23,880 nt of DNA from DATLAN01 sp035527455 (GTDB lineage: Bacteria > Planctomycetota > Planctomycetia > Pirellulales > Thermoguttaceae). Position numbers and translations under genes: made by a program. Below the pieces are notes generated by a model. The model saw only the letters and a program-made list of their open reading frames with translations, was not told the origin of the DNA and did not search any database. Below are positions 16,132 to 23,791 of this stretch, in pieces; within the stretch, counting starts at the first letter, position 1, and every line of letters starts with the position of its first letter. The stretch is taken from contig DATLAN010000201.1 in the NCBI GenBank assembly GCA_035527455.1, positions 1-23,880 on the forward strand, in the 5' to 3' direction.

Positions 16132-16160
16132 CAGCCGCGCTGCTTTGGGGGGAAACACCT

Positions 16161-17678
16161 ATGAGGTATCACCGCATCGACCCGCAGGAAACCGGCTTGC
16201 TCTTCGAGGTCCCGTGGGAGGAGGATCGGCAGTACCGCATGAATCCCGCCGTGCTGACTTCGTTGCTGCGGGAGCAGGTTCCCGTCCTCGACTTCGCCGA
16301 CTGGAACGTCACCACGGTCGAACCCGGCGTGGCTGCTTCGGTATTGCCGTTGAATACGCAGTCGACCAATCAGCACTTCACCCACCAGGCCGCCCTATTC
16401 TTGCTGGCGGCCGATTATACGGGCGGGATCGCCGTGGCTTCGCTCATCATGGGTTGGCCGGTCATCGGCGTCCATCCGGTTTGTTCGCCGAAGTCCTTGT
16501 CGCTTTGGTTGATCAAGGGCACGATCAAGTACATCCGCCCAAGCGTGGCCGACCTTACGATCTCGGCGGACGTGGAACCCGAGAGGCACGCCCGTATCCA
16601 GCGGCGTTTCCTGCAGGGGAAAGCGGTCCTCGAATCGATCGACGTTCACTTCATGAACGGCACCGTCAAGGTCGCCGAGGCAACCTTGACGTACTTCGCG
16701 CGGCAGTCGGAACGCCTCCGCTCCGAGGGCCTCACGGAAAAAGTCAACGCGTTGTACGAACTGAAGCTCACCTCGTCGGCGGAGCTGATCGCCGGCGTCC
16801 GGGGAAGAGAGAGCGGCCGACTGTTCGAAGACCCCTACGCGGCGCAAATGGCGGGACAACACGGCATGGCCCTGGCGGATCGCTTCTGCCAGAAGTTGCC
16901 GCAACTCGGCGGCATGATCGCCGCGCGCACGCGCCATCTGGATAAGGAAATCGAAGAGTTCGTTTACCGAGGCGGCCGAGACATCGTGATCCTCGGCGTC
17001 GGCTGGGACATGCGGGCGTTCAGGCTCCCTTTGCCCGAGGGAACGCGAATCTACGAACTGGATCTCCCGCCCACGCTCAACGCAAGACAGCAGCGGATTG
17101 CCGAGTTGGGGATCGAGGAACGCCCGGGAATCGAACGCATGGGCATCCCCGTCGATCTGCGCTCGATGCCGGTGGCCGACGTCCTGAAGGAACTCGTCCA
17201 CAACCGCACGCCGGTCTTCGTTGTCTGGGAAGGCATGAACATGTACTTCGAGGAAGCGGACGTCACCGCGGTCCTTCGAGGCCTGGCTCCCCTGTTGGGC
17301 CCCTCGGAGAGCCGGTTGTGGGTCGATTTGGTCGATAAGCGGGCCGTCGAAGCCCCGGAGACTTTCCCGAGGCCGGTTCAGGATTTCATGCGTGGGATGC
17401 AAATCCTCGGGGAACCCTTCATTTTCGGCACCGATTCCGTGCCGGAATTCATGGCCGCGCACGGCCTCCATTGCCGCCGGAGCGTCGCGTCGGATCTCTA
17501 CTTCGAGGACAAGCAGGACCCCGTCTATTCGCTGTATCGGTTCTGCGTGGCCTCGGGAGCTGCCAAGGTTCCGACCGCGAGGGTCTCCGAAGCCCCGATG
17601 CATCGAAGAACCGACGCGGAGGAGGTCGCCAGTCCGCATTCGCAACCGGCAAGCAAGTCGGACGTATCGCGAGAGTAG
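16161..17678 (+). CDS. Fusion: hotdog thioesterase-like domain plus leucine-carboxyl-type methyltransferase
   Basis: Protein of 505 residues, without signal peptide. Residues about 65-190 resemble a hotdog fold of the PaaI/DUF4442 kind: FTHQAALFLLAADYTGG corresponds to the central helix and its lead-in, then KGTIKYIRPSVADLTISADV and VAEATLTYFAR form the sheet. Residues about 197-480 match the LCM/PPM family (TIGR00027-like): SSAELIAGVRGRESGRLFEDP, the SAM-binding loop VILGVGWDMRAFRLP near residue 278, YELDLP near 298, and VWEGMNMYF near 355. This methyltransferase family typically methylates carboxylates. The tail (about 480-505) is polar and disordered. ATG 16161 is used; an open GTG extension from 16080 overlaps the leader hairpin and carries no domain. 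The TAG stop falls inside REP-2. A coupled thioester cleavage and carboxyl methylation is my inference. Confidence 0.85.
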   Translation: MRYHRIDPQETGLLFEVPWEEDRQYRMNPAVLTSLLREQVPVLDFADWNVTTVEPGVAASVLPLNTQSTNQHFTHQAALFLLAADYTGGIAVASLIMGWPVIGVHPVCSPKSLSLWLIKGTIKYIRPSVADLTISADVEPERHARIQRRFLQGKAVLESIDVHFMNGTVKVAEATLTYFARQSERLRSEGLTEKVNALYELKLTSSAELIAGVRGRESGRLFEDPYAAQMAGQHGMALADRFCQKLPQLGGMIAARTRHLDKEIEEFVYRGGRDIVILGVGWDMRAFRLPLPEGTRIYELDLPPTLNARQQRIAELGIEERPGIERMGIPVDLRSMPVADVLKELVHNRTPVFVVWEGMNMYFEEADVTAVLRGLAPLLGPSESRLWVDLVDKRAVEAPETFPRPVQDFMRGMQILGEPFIFGTDSVPEFMAAHGLHCRRSVASDLYFEDKQDPVYSLYRFCVASGAAKVPTARVSEAPMHRRTDAEEVASPHSQPASKSDVSRE

Positions 17679-17823
17679 CCGTCTCGCTCCGCGAAAGTAG
17701 CCATCTCGCTCCGCGAGATGTGGCCATTGAAGATCCGGAGATTCTTGGGCTACATATCGAGGACCTTCTTGGGTGACGTCTCGAGGAGTTCATTGGCTAC
17801 ATCTCGCGGAGCGAGATGGCTAC
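17672..17823. repeat. REP-2 cluster: 30-bp inverted pair plus degenerate copies
   Basis: The unit at 17697-17726 (GTAGCCATCTCGCTCCGCGA...) is repeated inverted at 17794-17823 with 29 of 30 positions matching. Each contains the hairpin CATCTCGC TCC GCGAGATG. A partial copy (GTAGCCGTCTCGCTCCGCGA) starts at 17675 and decayed copies (GGGCTACATATCGAGGAC, GGGTGACGTCTCGAGGAG) fill the spacer. The cluster lies between convergent genes. Confidence 0.85.
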
Positions 17824-17835
17824 TGTGTCATGGCC

Positions 17836-19095
17836 TCAGTACTGCTTCATGAAGCTCAACGCGATGCAGTGGCTCTGTGCCCGGTGCGCCGACTGGCTGA
17901 AGTCCCCGCCGAGGAAATCGCTGACGTCGACGTGCTGCACCGGGCCGAACGAGTACATGTAGGCCAGATCGACGTTCCAGTCTCGCCAGACGCAGCCGTA
18001 GCCGGCCGAGAAGGCGTGCTCGAGGATCGCCTGGATGTAAGGCGTGAGGGTGCCGTGCGGAATGGGATTGCGGTGGTGAACGTACCCCAGCCGCACGACC
18101 CGTCCGTGGTCGAAGCGGCGCTCATAGCCCACGCGCGTCGACACCGAGTCGCGCCAGCGAAGCGGGAGTTGCTCGTCGAGTTCCGGAAATCCCACGGTCG
18201 TCGGATTCCTCAAGTGCAGGCCGAGGTCGTCGAACGCGTTGGACCAACCCGTCCAGATCACGTCGACCGCCAGCGTGCGGTACGGGCAGAGTTCGTGTCG
18301 GACGCCCAGTCCGACGGTTTGCGGCCAGGTGATGTCGAGGCTGGAGTCGTACTCCGTCCGTCCCATGCCCGGAATCTCGACGGCCGTTCGTCCGTCCATG
18401 TCGAAACGGCTCTCGCTCTGGTACGTCACGCCGACGGTCGTCGCGTCGGTCAAGGCATATTGAAACCCGGTCGACCAAACCAACGTGGCACCGGTCTGCT
18501 GAACGTCCATCATCAACGGCGTGGCTTGAAAGGGCCCGGGCGATTGCAGGAAGTAGGGTCCTTCCAACTCCACGTGGCTGACGCCGACGCCCAGGGTTGC
18601 CCCGGCCGAGAGGCGGTCGGTCAAACGGAAGGCCCCGCCGACGAGGAACTTCCCCAGCGCCCCGAACGATTTGTATCGGCGTTGGCCTACCAGGGGAAAG
18701 GGACCTTCCATATCGTAGATTTCCCCGAAGCCGGCCGGGGTGAACATTCCCAGACCGAAGGCCCAGTCGCCGCCGGGACTCTTGCGGAGCAGCGAAACCT
18801 GCGCCAAGGGGGACCGGCTGAATTCCGACGCCGCGGGGTTTCGCGGATTGGCGAAGTTGAAGTCGGTCAACATCAATTCGGCGCCCAGATCCATCATCGT
18901 GTTGCCCTGGATGTTGACCATGGCCGCCGGATTGTCGCACAACACGGCCCCGTTGTCGGCGAAGGCGATGTTGGTTCCTCCTCGCCCGATGGAACGCGGC
19001 GAGAGGCCGTCGAGTATCGTGCCGTCGGCCAGCGCCGCGCCCGCCGTGAAGAAGAACAGCCCCGTGCAGACCAGGGACATCCATTTCCAGTTCAT
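17836..19095 (-). CDS. FadL/OmpP1/TodX-type outer-membrane hydrophobic-compound channel
   Basis: Predicted outer-membrane beta-barrel of 419 residues, the normal FadL-family length. The signal peptide covers residues 1-24 (MNWKWMSLVCTGLFFFTAGA, cleaved after ALA). The mature N-terminus DGTILDGLSPRSIGRGGTNIAFADNGAVLCDNPAAM matches the family hatch/entry motif (normally S.GMGGA...A.D....NPA). The rest is alternating amphipathic strands rich in Gly and aromatic residues, and the C-terminus ends SFMKQY with a terminal aromatic residue as in barrels. ATG 19095 has AAGGAG 6 bases upstream. Known members import long-chain fatty acids or aromatic hydrocarbons; the ligand here is unknown. It lies downstream of the HD-GYP gene on the same strand with a 168-base gap, and converges with the thioesterase/methyltransferase gene. 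Confidence 0.88.
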   Translation of the reverse strand: MNWKWMSLVCTGLFFFTAGAALADGTILDGLSPRSIGRGGTNIAFADNGAVLCDNPAAMVNIQGNTMMDLGAELMLTDFNFANPRNPAASEFSRSPLAQVSLLRKSPGGDWAFGLGMFTPAGFGEIYDMEGPFPLVGQRRYKSFGALGKFLVGGAFRLTDRLSAGATLGVGVSHVELEGPYFLQSPGPFQATPLMMDVQQTGATLVWSTGFQYALTDATTVGVTYQSESRFDMDGRTAVEIPGMGRTEYDSSLDITWPQTVGLGVRHELCPYRTLAVDVIWTGWSNAFDDLGLHLRNPTTVGFPELDEQLPLRWRDSVSTRVGYERRFDHGRVVRLGYVHHRNPIPHGTLTPYIQAILEHAFSAGYGCVWRDWNVDLAYMYSFGPVQHVDVSDFLGGDFSQSAHRAQSHCIALSFMKQY

Positions 19096-19263
19096 GAGCC
19101 ACTCCTTGGTCGAGCTGTTATGGGAAAAGCGCCTAGAGCATGACTTATGGATGGATCGGCGCGGGCCGTTTCCGGCCATGAGTGGTAAAGCCGCCTCCTG
19201 GGGTAATCCCGGTTTTGGCTGTAACGGTCTTGCCGAAAGGGAAAGCTGGGCAACCTTCAGCGA

Positions 19264-20325
19264 TCAGATTCCCACCGGTTCGGCAAGTGCCGCCAAGCTC
19301 GTCTCCTCGGCCACGTCTTCGGAGCCGGCCGCACCGAATCGCCGATAGATGGCCAGGAAGTCCTCTTCGCGTCGGAGAAAGGCTTCGACCATGTCGGGAT
19401 CGAACTGGGTTCCCCGGCCTTCGAGAATGATGGATCTCGCTTCCTCGTGGCTGAACGCCCGCTTGTACACCCGTTGGCTGGTGAGCGAGTCGTAAACGTC
19501 GGCCAGCGCGCTGACGCGTCCACACAGGGGGATTTCTTCACCCGCCAACCCGCAAGGATAGCCGCCGCCGTCGAAGCGTTCGTGGTGCGTCATCGCGATT
19601 TCCCGGGCCAAGGTCAGGAACTGGGCTTCCGGGTGGGCGCGGACCGCCGCCTCGATCGTTCTTCCCCCGATCACCGCGTGCTGCTTCATGACCTCGAATT
19701 CCTCGGCCGTCAACCGCCCGGGCTTCAGCAACACGCTGTCGGGGATCCCCACCTTGCCGATGTCGTGCAGCGGGCTGGTCAGGTAGAGGAGTTCAACGTA
19801 CTCGCCGTCGACCTGATCGCGGAACTTCTCCCAGTGCGAGATCTCGTCCGCCACGATCCGGCAATACTCGCGCATCCGTTCCAGGTGCGCGCCCGTGTGC
19901 ACGTCGCGCGACTCGGCCAGCTTGGCCAAAGCGAAGATCATCAAGTCGCGGCTCTCCAGCGAAAGCACGCGCTCGCCGGCCCGCAGCCGCACGCGGACTT
20001 CGTGCGGGTGGAAGGGTTTGGTGAGAAAATCGTCGGCCCCGGCCTCCAGTCCGCGCACGACGTTCTTCACTCCGGTGTGCGAGGTGATCAGGATCACGTA
20101 GATGTATCCGCTCCATTGCCGCTGGCGAATCTGCCGGCACAGTTCCACCCCGCTCATGCCCGGCATTTCCCAGTCGGAGACCACGAGCCGGAACTTTCCG
20201 GTGCGGACGAGGTCGAACGCCTCGCGGCCGTTTTCAGTGGTCGTCACTTCGTAACCGAATTCCTGCAGCGCGTTGGCAAGGATCTCGGCGCTGATGCAAT
20301 CGTCCTCGGCGACCAGTATCCGCAT
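19264..20325 (-). CDS. Response regulator with HD-GYP c-di-GMP phosphodiesterase output (RpfG-like)
   Basis: Cytosolic two-domain regulator of 353 residues. REC spans 1-120, with acidic pair in LVAEDD, phosphoacceptor Asp51 (VVSDWEMPGMSG) and Lys in LTKPF, so it should be phosphorylatable. The HD-GYP domain spans about 135-330, with HD at His187-Asp188 (SPLHDIGKVGIPD) and HHERFDGGGYP from His247, all metal-binding and signature residues of active c-di-GMP phosphodiesterases. The segment between the HD and GYP motifs is of normal length. ATG 20325 begins directly with MRILVAEDD; a weak GGAG lies 8 bases upstream. The Hpt gene is 65 bases upstream on the same strand, so the two probably form an operon, with Hpt as phosphodonor. 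Confidence 0.95.
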   Translation of the reverse strand: MRILVAEDDCISAEILANALQEFGYEVTTTENGREAFDLVRTGKFRLVVSDWEMPGMSGVELCRQIRQRQWSGYIYVILITSHTGVKNVVRGLEAGADDFLTKPFHPHEVRVRLRAGERVLSLESRDLMIFALAKLAESRDVHTGAHLERMREYCRIVADEISHWEKFRDQVDGEYVELLYLTSPLHDIGKVGIPDSVLLKPGRLTAEEFEVMKQHAVIGGRTIEAAVRAHPEAQFLTLAREIAMTHHERFDGGGYPCGLAGEEIPLCGRVSALADVYDSLTSQRVYKRAFSHEEARSIILEGRGTQFDPDMVEAFLRREEDFLAIYRRFGAAGSEDVAEETSLAALAEPVGI

Positions 20326-20390
20326 GGCATGCTCCGGTTTCCTGACAGCCCCTGGCAAGGCCCCTGAAGCGGCATGGCAACGGTCCGGCA

Positions 20391-20771
20391 TCAGAAGCCG
20401 GAGTCGGAAGGCAGACCCGAAAGCCTGGCGCATTCGGCAAACCGCGACCACTCGCTCCGCAAGTCTTTCAAGCGTTCCGGAATGTCGGAGGTGCAACGCT
20501 GTACGGCCAGTTCCTCGATCTCGGCGGTTCGTTCCTGCAATCCGTGTGCGGCCGCGGCTGCCGAGGCGCCCTTGAGCCGATGCGCCACGCGCGCAATGAA
20601 CTCGGGGTCTTCGCCCATCGCGGCCTGTTCCATTTCCGCCAGATCGACGTCGAACCGCAACAGGAACTTCTCCAAGATGCGTTCGGCGAACTCGACGTTT
20701 CCAAGACATCGGTCCAACAGTTCCTGCACGTCGAAGACGGCCCCGGGTTCTTCCGATTCTCTGCGGTCCAT
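20391..20771 (-). CDS. Stand-alone histidine phosphotransfer (Hpt) protein
   Basis: Four-helix-bundle phosphotransfer protein of 126 residues, typical of single-domain Hpt proteins. The phosphoaccepting His64 lies in RVAHRLKGASAAAAAHGL, an almost exact match to the HxLKG(S/A)S..GA consensus, and the preceding helix LLDRCLGNVEFAERILEKFL is the usual first Hpt helix. No other domain is attached. ATG 20771 is supported by the alignment and a weak GAGG about 10 bases upstream. It precedes the REC-HD-GYP gene in the same direction and is a candidate intermediate between the hybrid kinase (9369-15329), which lacks its own Hpt, and this regulator. That link is inference. Confidence 0.93.
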   Translation of the reverse strand: MDRRESEEPGAVFDVQELLDRCLGNVEFAERILEKFLLRFDVDLAEMEQAAMGEDPEFIARVAHRLKGASAAAAAHGLQERTAEIEELAVQRCTSDIPERLKDLRSEWSRFAECARLSGLPSDSGF

Positions 20772-21111
20772 GTGAGAAACCTCGTACGGTTTGCGGTGCG
20801 CCCCCTTGACACCACGGATTCTACTGCCGCACCGCGGGGCGAAGATGTCGATCGACCAGCAGAAGCATGTCTGAAGTGCGGCTCACGGCAGTCCAAGATG
20901 ACTCTACCTCACCCTGAAGAGGGAAGCAAGAGTTGCCGACTGGCGCGAATCCCCCAAACCGAATACTCCACCGCCCCTGGGGGAACTCACCCGCGTCTCC
21001 CGCAATTCCGGCACAATCGAAACGCCGCGACACGGCCAGAGGACTCGACGGCGGCAAGAACAGACAGCTATCGGTAGATTCTGCACTGCGGCAGTACCCG
21101 CTGCAACTGAG
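20772..21111. other. 340-base gap without a recognisable gene
   Basis: This lies upstream of the Hpt operon and downstream of the YWTD gene, both on the minus strand. No frame here resembles a protein. The operon promoter should be here, but no convincing -35/-10 pair was found (TAGAAT occurs on the minus strand near 20817 without a -35). No strong terminator is seen after the YWTD gene. Confidence 0.5.
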
Positions 21112-22359
21112 CTACCGCCCGGCCGCGACCGCCCGGTCTTGGGCACTGGATTGCGCCACCTTCATGCCGAAGGTGATCGTCATATCATACGTTTGCCGGC
21201 CGTTGGGCGAATCGCACAAGTGGAGGATCAGTCCTCCCTCGGCGTGTTCGAGCACGGCCGTGTCGCGGCCCTCGTGTACGGTCAGCTTCGCGGAAGCGAA
21301 ATCGACGTCCGGCGCGAGAAACTCCGTCTCGGCCTCGTTTTTCAAATGCCGTGTCCTGCTCGGCTCCCATGGCACCCCGTTGAGATGAACCCGTTTCGGC
21401 CACGACCAGAAGCGGTGGACCCAGCGGGCGCCGCTCGGATCGATGTACAGCCGGTCGCTGCCGTCGAGGTCGACGACGATCCTCAACTGGTCGGGCTTTC
21501 GTTCGAGCGGAGCCGACGCCAACACGATCGACCAGGGGTGCGGCGTGCCGGCCCGCAGCTCCTCGATCCCTTGTCCGCCAAGATCTGCGCGGAAGATCTT
21601 GTCCACGCCCGCGTCAACGAAGTACATCTTCCCGGCGCCCGGGTCCAAAGCGATTCCCCGGACGATATCCAGCCCGGAGGCGATCAGGTCCTCGACGCGC
21701 GAGCCGTCGAGGTCGGCCCGTTGGATCTTGTCGGGCCCGCCGTCGGTCCAATAGACCTTCCGGGCGGTCATGTCCAGGGCGATGCCGCGGGGGAGTTCCA
21801 GGCGCGAGGCGACGACGTCTTCGACCACGGACCCGTCCAAATTCGCTCGCTGGATCTTCTTGCTGCCCGAGTCGGCCCAATACATCTTGCCGCCGAGCGG
21901 ATCCAGCGCGATCTCCCGCGGGTGGATCAATCCGGTGACGAGCGTTTCCACGTCGAGCCCGTCGAGGTCCGCCCGGCGGATACTGCCGGTCCCTTCGTCG
22001 GTCCAATACATCTTGCCGACCCGGCGCGTCGCGTACCCGACCGGATCCAGGGCGATGCCTCGCGGGGTGATCAGATCGGAAGTCACGAGGTCTTCCACGC
22101 CCGTGCCGTCGAGGTTGCACCGGCGGATCTTCTTCAACTCGTCGTCGGTCCAATAGACCTTTTCCCGAGCCGCGTCCACCGCCAGCCCGACCGCCGAGGG
22201 CGACCCGGCAACGAACACCGCGTTGCTCCCGTCCAGGCCGGCCCGGCGGATTTCGTTGGCGGTGATGTCCGTCCAGTAGAATTCGTCGGCAACGCTCGCT
22301 GTCGCGATCGTGCCCCAGAGAATTGCCGCCACGGTGCCGGCAGCGATGATCCGATACAT
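21112..22359 (-). CDS. Secreted six-bladed YWTD (LDL-receptor class B) beta-propeller protein
   Basis: Exported protein of 415 residues. The signal peptide is residues 1-24 (IIAAGTVAAILWGTIATASVA). Six YWTD-type blades follow between about 26 and 290, with motif versions FYWTD, VYWTD, MYWTD, MYWAD, VYWTD and MYFVD, each followed by KIxRAxLDG and later by GIALD. Six repeats make one closed propeller as in LDL receptors. The C-terminal 110 residues (RIVVDLDGSDRLYIDPSG, WPKRVHLNGVPW) form a separate beta-rich domain that I do not recognise. ATG 22359 has GAAAGGGG upstream and a good promoter at 22410-22438. Bacterial YWTD propellers are probably protein- or glycan-binding; no catalytic motif is visible. 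Confidence 0.9.
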   Translation of the reverse strand: MYRIIAAGTVAAILWGTIATASVADEFYWTDITANEIRRAGLDGSNAVFVAGSPSAVGLAVDAAREKVYWTDDELKKIRRCNLDGTGVEDLVTSDLITPRGIALDPVGYATRRVGKMYWTDEGTGSIRRADLDGLDVETLVTGLIHPREIALDPLGGKMYWADSGSKKIQRANLDGSVVEDVVASRLELPRGIALDMTARKVYWTDGGPDKIQRADLDGSRVEDLIASGLDIVRGIALDPGAGKMYFVDAGVDKIFRADLGGQGIEELRAGTPHPWSIVLASAPLERKPDQLRIVVDLDGSDRLYIDPSGARWVHRFWSWPKRVHLNGVPWEPSRTRHLKNEAETEFLAPDVDFASAKLTVHEGRDTAVLEHAEGGLILHLCDSPNGRQTYDMTITFGMKVAQSSAQDRAVAAGR

Positions 22360-22409
22360 GTCGGGCCCCTTTCTTGTGGAAGGAAGTAGGTTGTTCGGCC
22401 GGTGAACTG

Positions 22410-22438
22410 ATTTTACAGGACCGTCCGCCTTGGAGCAA
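22410..22438 (-). promoter_or_regulatory. Promoter of the YWTD propeller gene
   Basis: On the minus strand TTGCTC (22438-22433), a 17-base spacer, and TAAAAT (22415-22410). This gives a start near 22403 and a 44-nt leader. Confidence 0.45.
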
Positions 22439-22449
22439 CTGGTTCAATG

Positions 22450-22526
22450 GGGTGGCACGCCCTGAGGAACGAAGGGCGTGGAAAACCTGCCAAACCACGC
22501 CCTTCGTTCCTCAGGGCGTGCCACCC
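22450..22526. repeat. Perfect 32-bp inverted repeat with 13-base loop
   Basis: The arm at 22450-22481 (starting GGGTGGCACGCCCTGAGG) is perfectly complementary to 22495-22526. It lies between two minus-strand genes, downstream of the SHD1 gene and upstream of the YWTD promoter. It may terminate the upstream transcript although no T tract follows; perfect arms suggest a recently inserted or actively maintained palindrome. Confidence 0.9.
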
Positions 22527-22582
22527 TCGCCGAAGAATGTACAAGCTATTCTTCCGCAAACACTCAGGCACCACGAGGACGG

Positions 22583-23710
22583 CTACTCGGCCGGCGGCGG
22601 CTCCGGGCTCGATCCGGCCGGCCTTTCCCGCACTTCCCACAGCGGCGTGGGCAGTTTCTCGCTGGTCAGATAGAGCGTCTTGCCGTCGAGGCCGTAGCAG
22701 ATCGACTCGCCTTGCAGCCGGTCGGGCAGCACGATCTCGCACGGCCGGCGGGAAAACGCCTCCGCCCAGTCCTCGTCCGCCCCGCGCGTGTACTCGTAGG
22801 CGTTGCCGTACGTGGCCACGACCGCCCGGCGACCGTCGGGCGAGACGTCCATCGCCGTGGCCGGCGGGATCTTCAACGTGGCGATCTTCCGCGCGGTCGA
22901 GACCTTCTTGGGATTGTTCTCCGGCCACGCCAGGGCGTACACGTAGCACGTCGCCTGTTTCTCCTTGGTGACCAGCAGGATCGTCTTGCCGGTCGGGTCG
23001 ACGGCCAGGCCCTCGCAGTTGCGGTGATCGTCTTCGTAGGCGTAATTGATCACCTCGGCGACCGGTACTTCCTTCTCTTGCGGCTCGGCCCGGGGATCGA
23101 TGTCCGGCTCCTCGATCAGGTAGAGGATCATCACGGTTGCCGCCAGGCCGTTGTTGCCGACGTCGCCCGCCAGGAGATAGTGTTTTCCCTCCATGGTGAA
23201 CGAGGCGACGTCTTCGAAGTCGAACGCCTGGATGCCGCTCAACAGGCGGGCGCCGAGATGACGGCCCTTGGCGTCGAAGGCGTAGAGCCGGGCGTCGTCG
23301 CCCGAGTCGTTATGGGTCCAGAACACGCCGGGCGTCCTTCGCGAGCAGGCCAGCCCGCTGCTCTCGCCGATCGCTTCATGGGCCAGTTTGCAGAGTTCCC
23401 GGCCCGGGCCGTAGAGGATGGTGCCCGGCTTGTCGGAGACCTCGGCCTTCAGTTCGTTCCGGCGGCGGGTCAGCTCGTCGCGGACGTATTGCTGGTCGGC
23501 TTCGGAGAACTCCCCGAGCGGGATCGCCATGGTCTGGCCGTCCGGGCCGCTCAAGACGACCTTGCCGTCGTTGAAATCGACGAAGTCCCCTTCGAGCTGG
23601 TACTGCCCGCTGGCGTCGGTCCACGTCCTCGCCTCGGCCGGCAAGCCGCCGAGAAGGCAGGTCAATAGCGTGGCGAATGGGACGTGCTTGATGATAACGC
23701 AGTATTTCAA
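22583..23710 (-). CDS. Secreted SHD1-domain protein with beta-propeller-like C-terminus
   Basis: Exported protein of 375 residues. The TTG at 23710 is chosen because a perfect GGAGGTG sits 5 bases upstream and a signal peptide starts there (KYCVIIKHVPFATLLTCLLG, cleavage near AEA); a longer ATG version from 23866 would begin upstream of the promoter at 23792-23821. Residues 28-88 form an SHD1 (SLA1 homology 1) domain: RTWTDASGQYQLEGDFVDF, then KVVLSGPDGQTMAIPLGEFS and a DQQYVRDEL helix. This domain is greatly expanded in planctomycete secreted proteins. Residues 100-365 look like a propeller of the phytase/SMP-30-like kind (GVFWTHNDSGDDARLYAFD, FEDVASF, CEGLAVDPTG, AMDVSPDGRRAVV), with no clear active site. 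Substrate or partner is unknown. Confidence 0.88.
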   Translation of the reverse strand: MKYCVIIKHVPFATLLTCLLGGLPAEARTWTDASGQYQLEGDFVDFNDGKVVLSGPDGQTMAIPLGEFSEADQQYVRDELTRRRNELKAEVSDKPGTILYGPGRELCKLAHEAIGESSGLACSRRTPGVFWTHNDSGDDARLYAFDAKGRHLGARLLSGIQAFDFEDVASFTMEGKHYLLAGDVGNNGLAATVMILYLIEEPDIDPRAEPQEKEVPVAEVINYAYEDDHRNCEGLAVDPTGKTILLVTKEKQATCYVYALAWPENNPKKVSTARKIATLKIPPATAMDVSPDGRRAVVATYGNAYEYTRGADEDWAEAFSRRPCEIVLPDRLQGESICYGLDGKTLYLTSEKLPTPLWEVRERPAGSSPEPPPAE

Positions 23711-23791
23711 TTCTCCACCTCCGGAAACCTCGCTGCCTTGTACCGACGTTTCATTGTCTTGGCGGGTGGCACCGTCGATCTTGCAGCAGAG

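Noticed and set aside
19186..19263. Possible GEMM-type c-di-GMP riboswitch on the plus strand (ACGGTCT...AAGCTGGGCAACC)
   Set aside because: The conserved GCACAGGGCAAACC part is absent, and no plus-strand gene follows; both neighbours are on the minus strand. An Infernal scan would settle it.
21062..21122. tRNA-like sequence on the minus strand (GGCGGTAGCTCAGTTGCAG)
   Set aside because: It resembles the 5' end and D-arm of a tRNA, but no anticodon arm or GGTTCGA-type T-arm follows, and it overlaps the stop codon of the YWTD gene.
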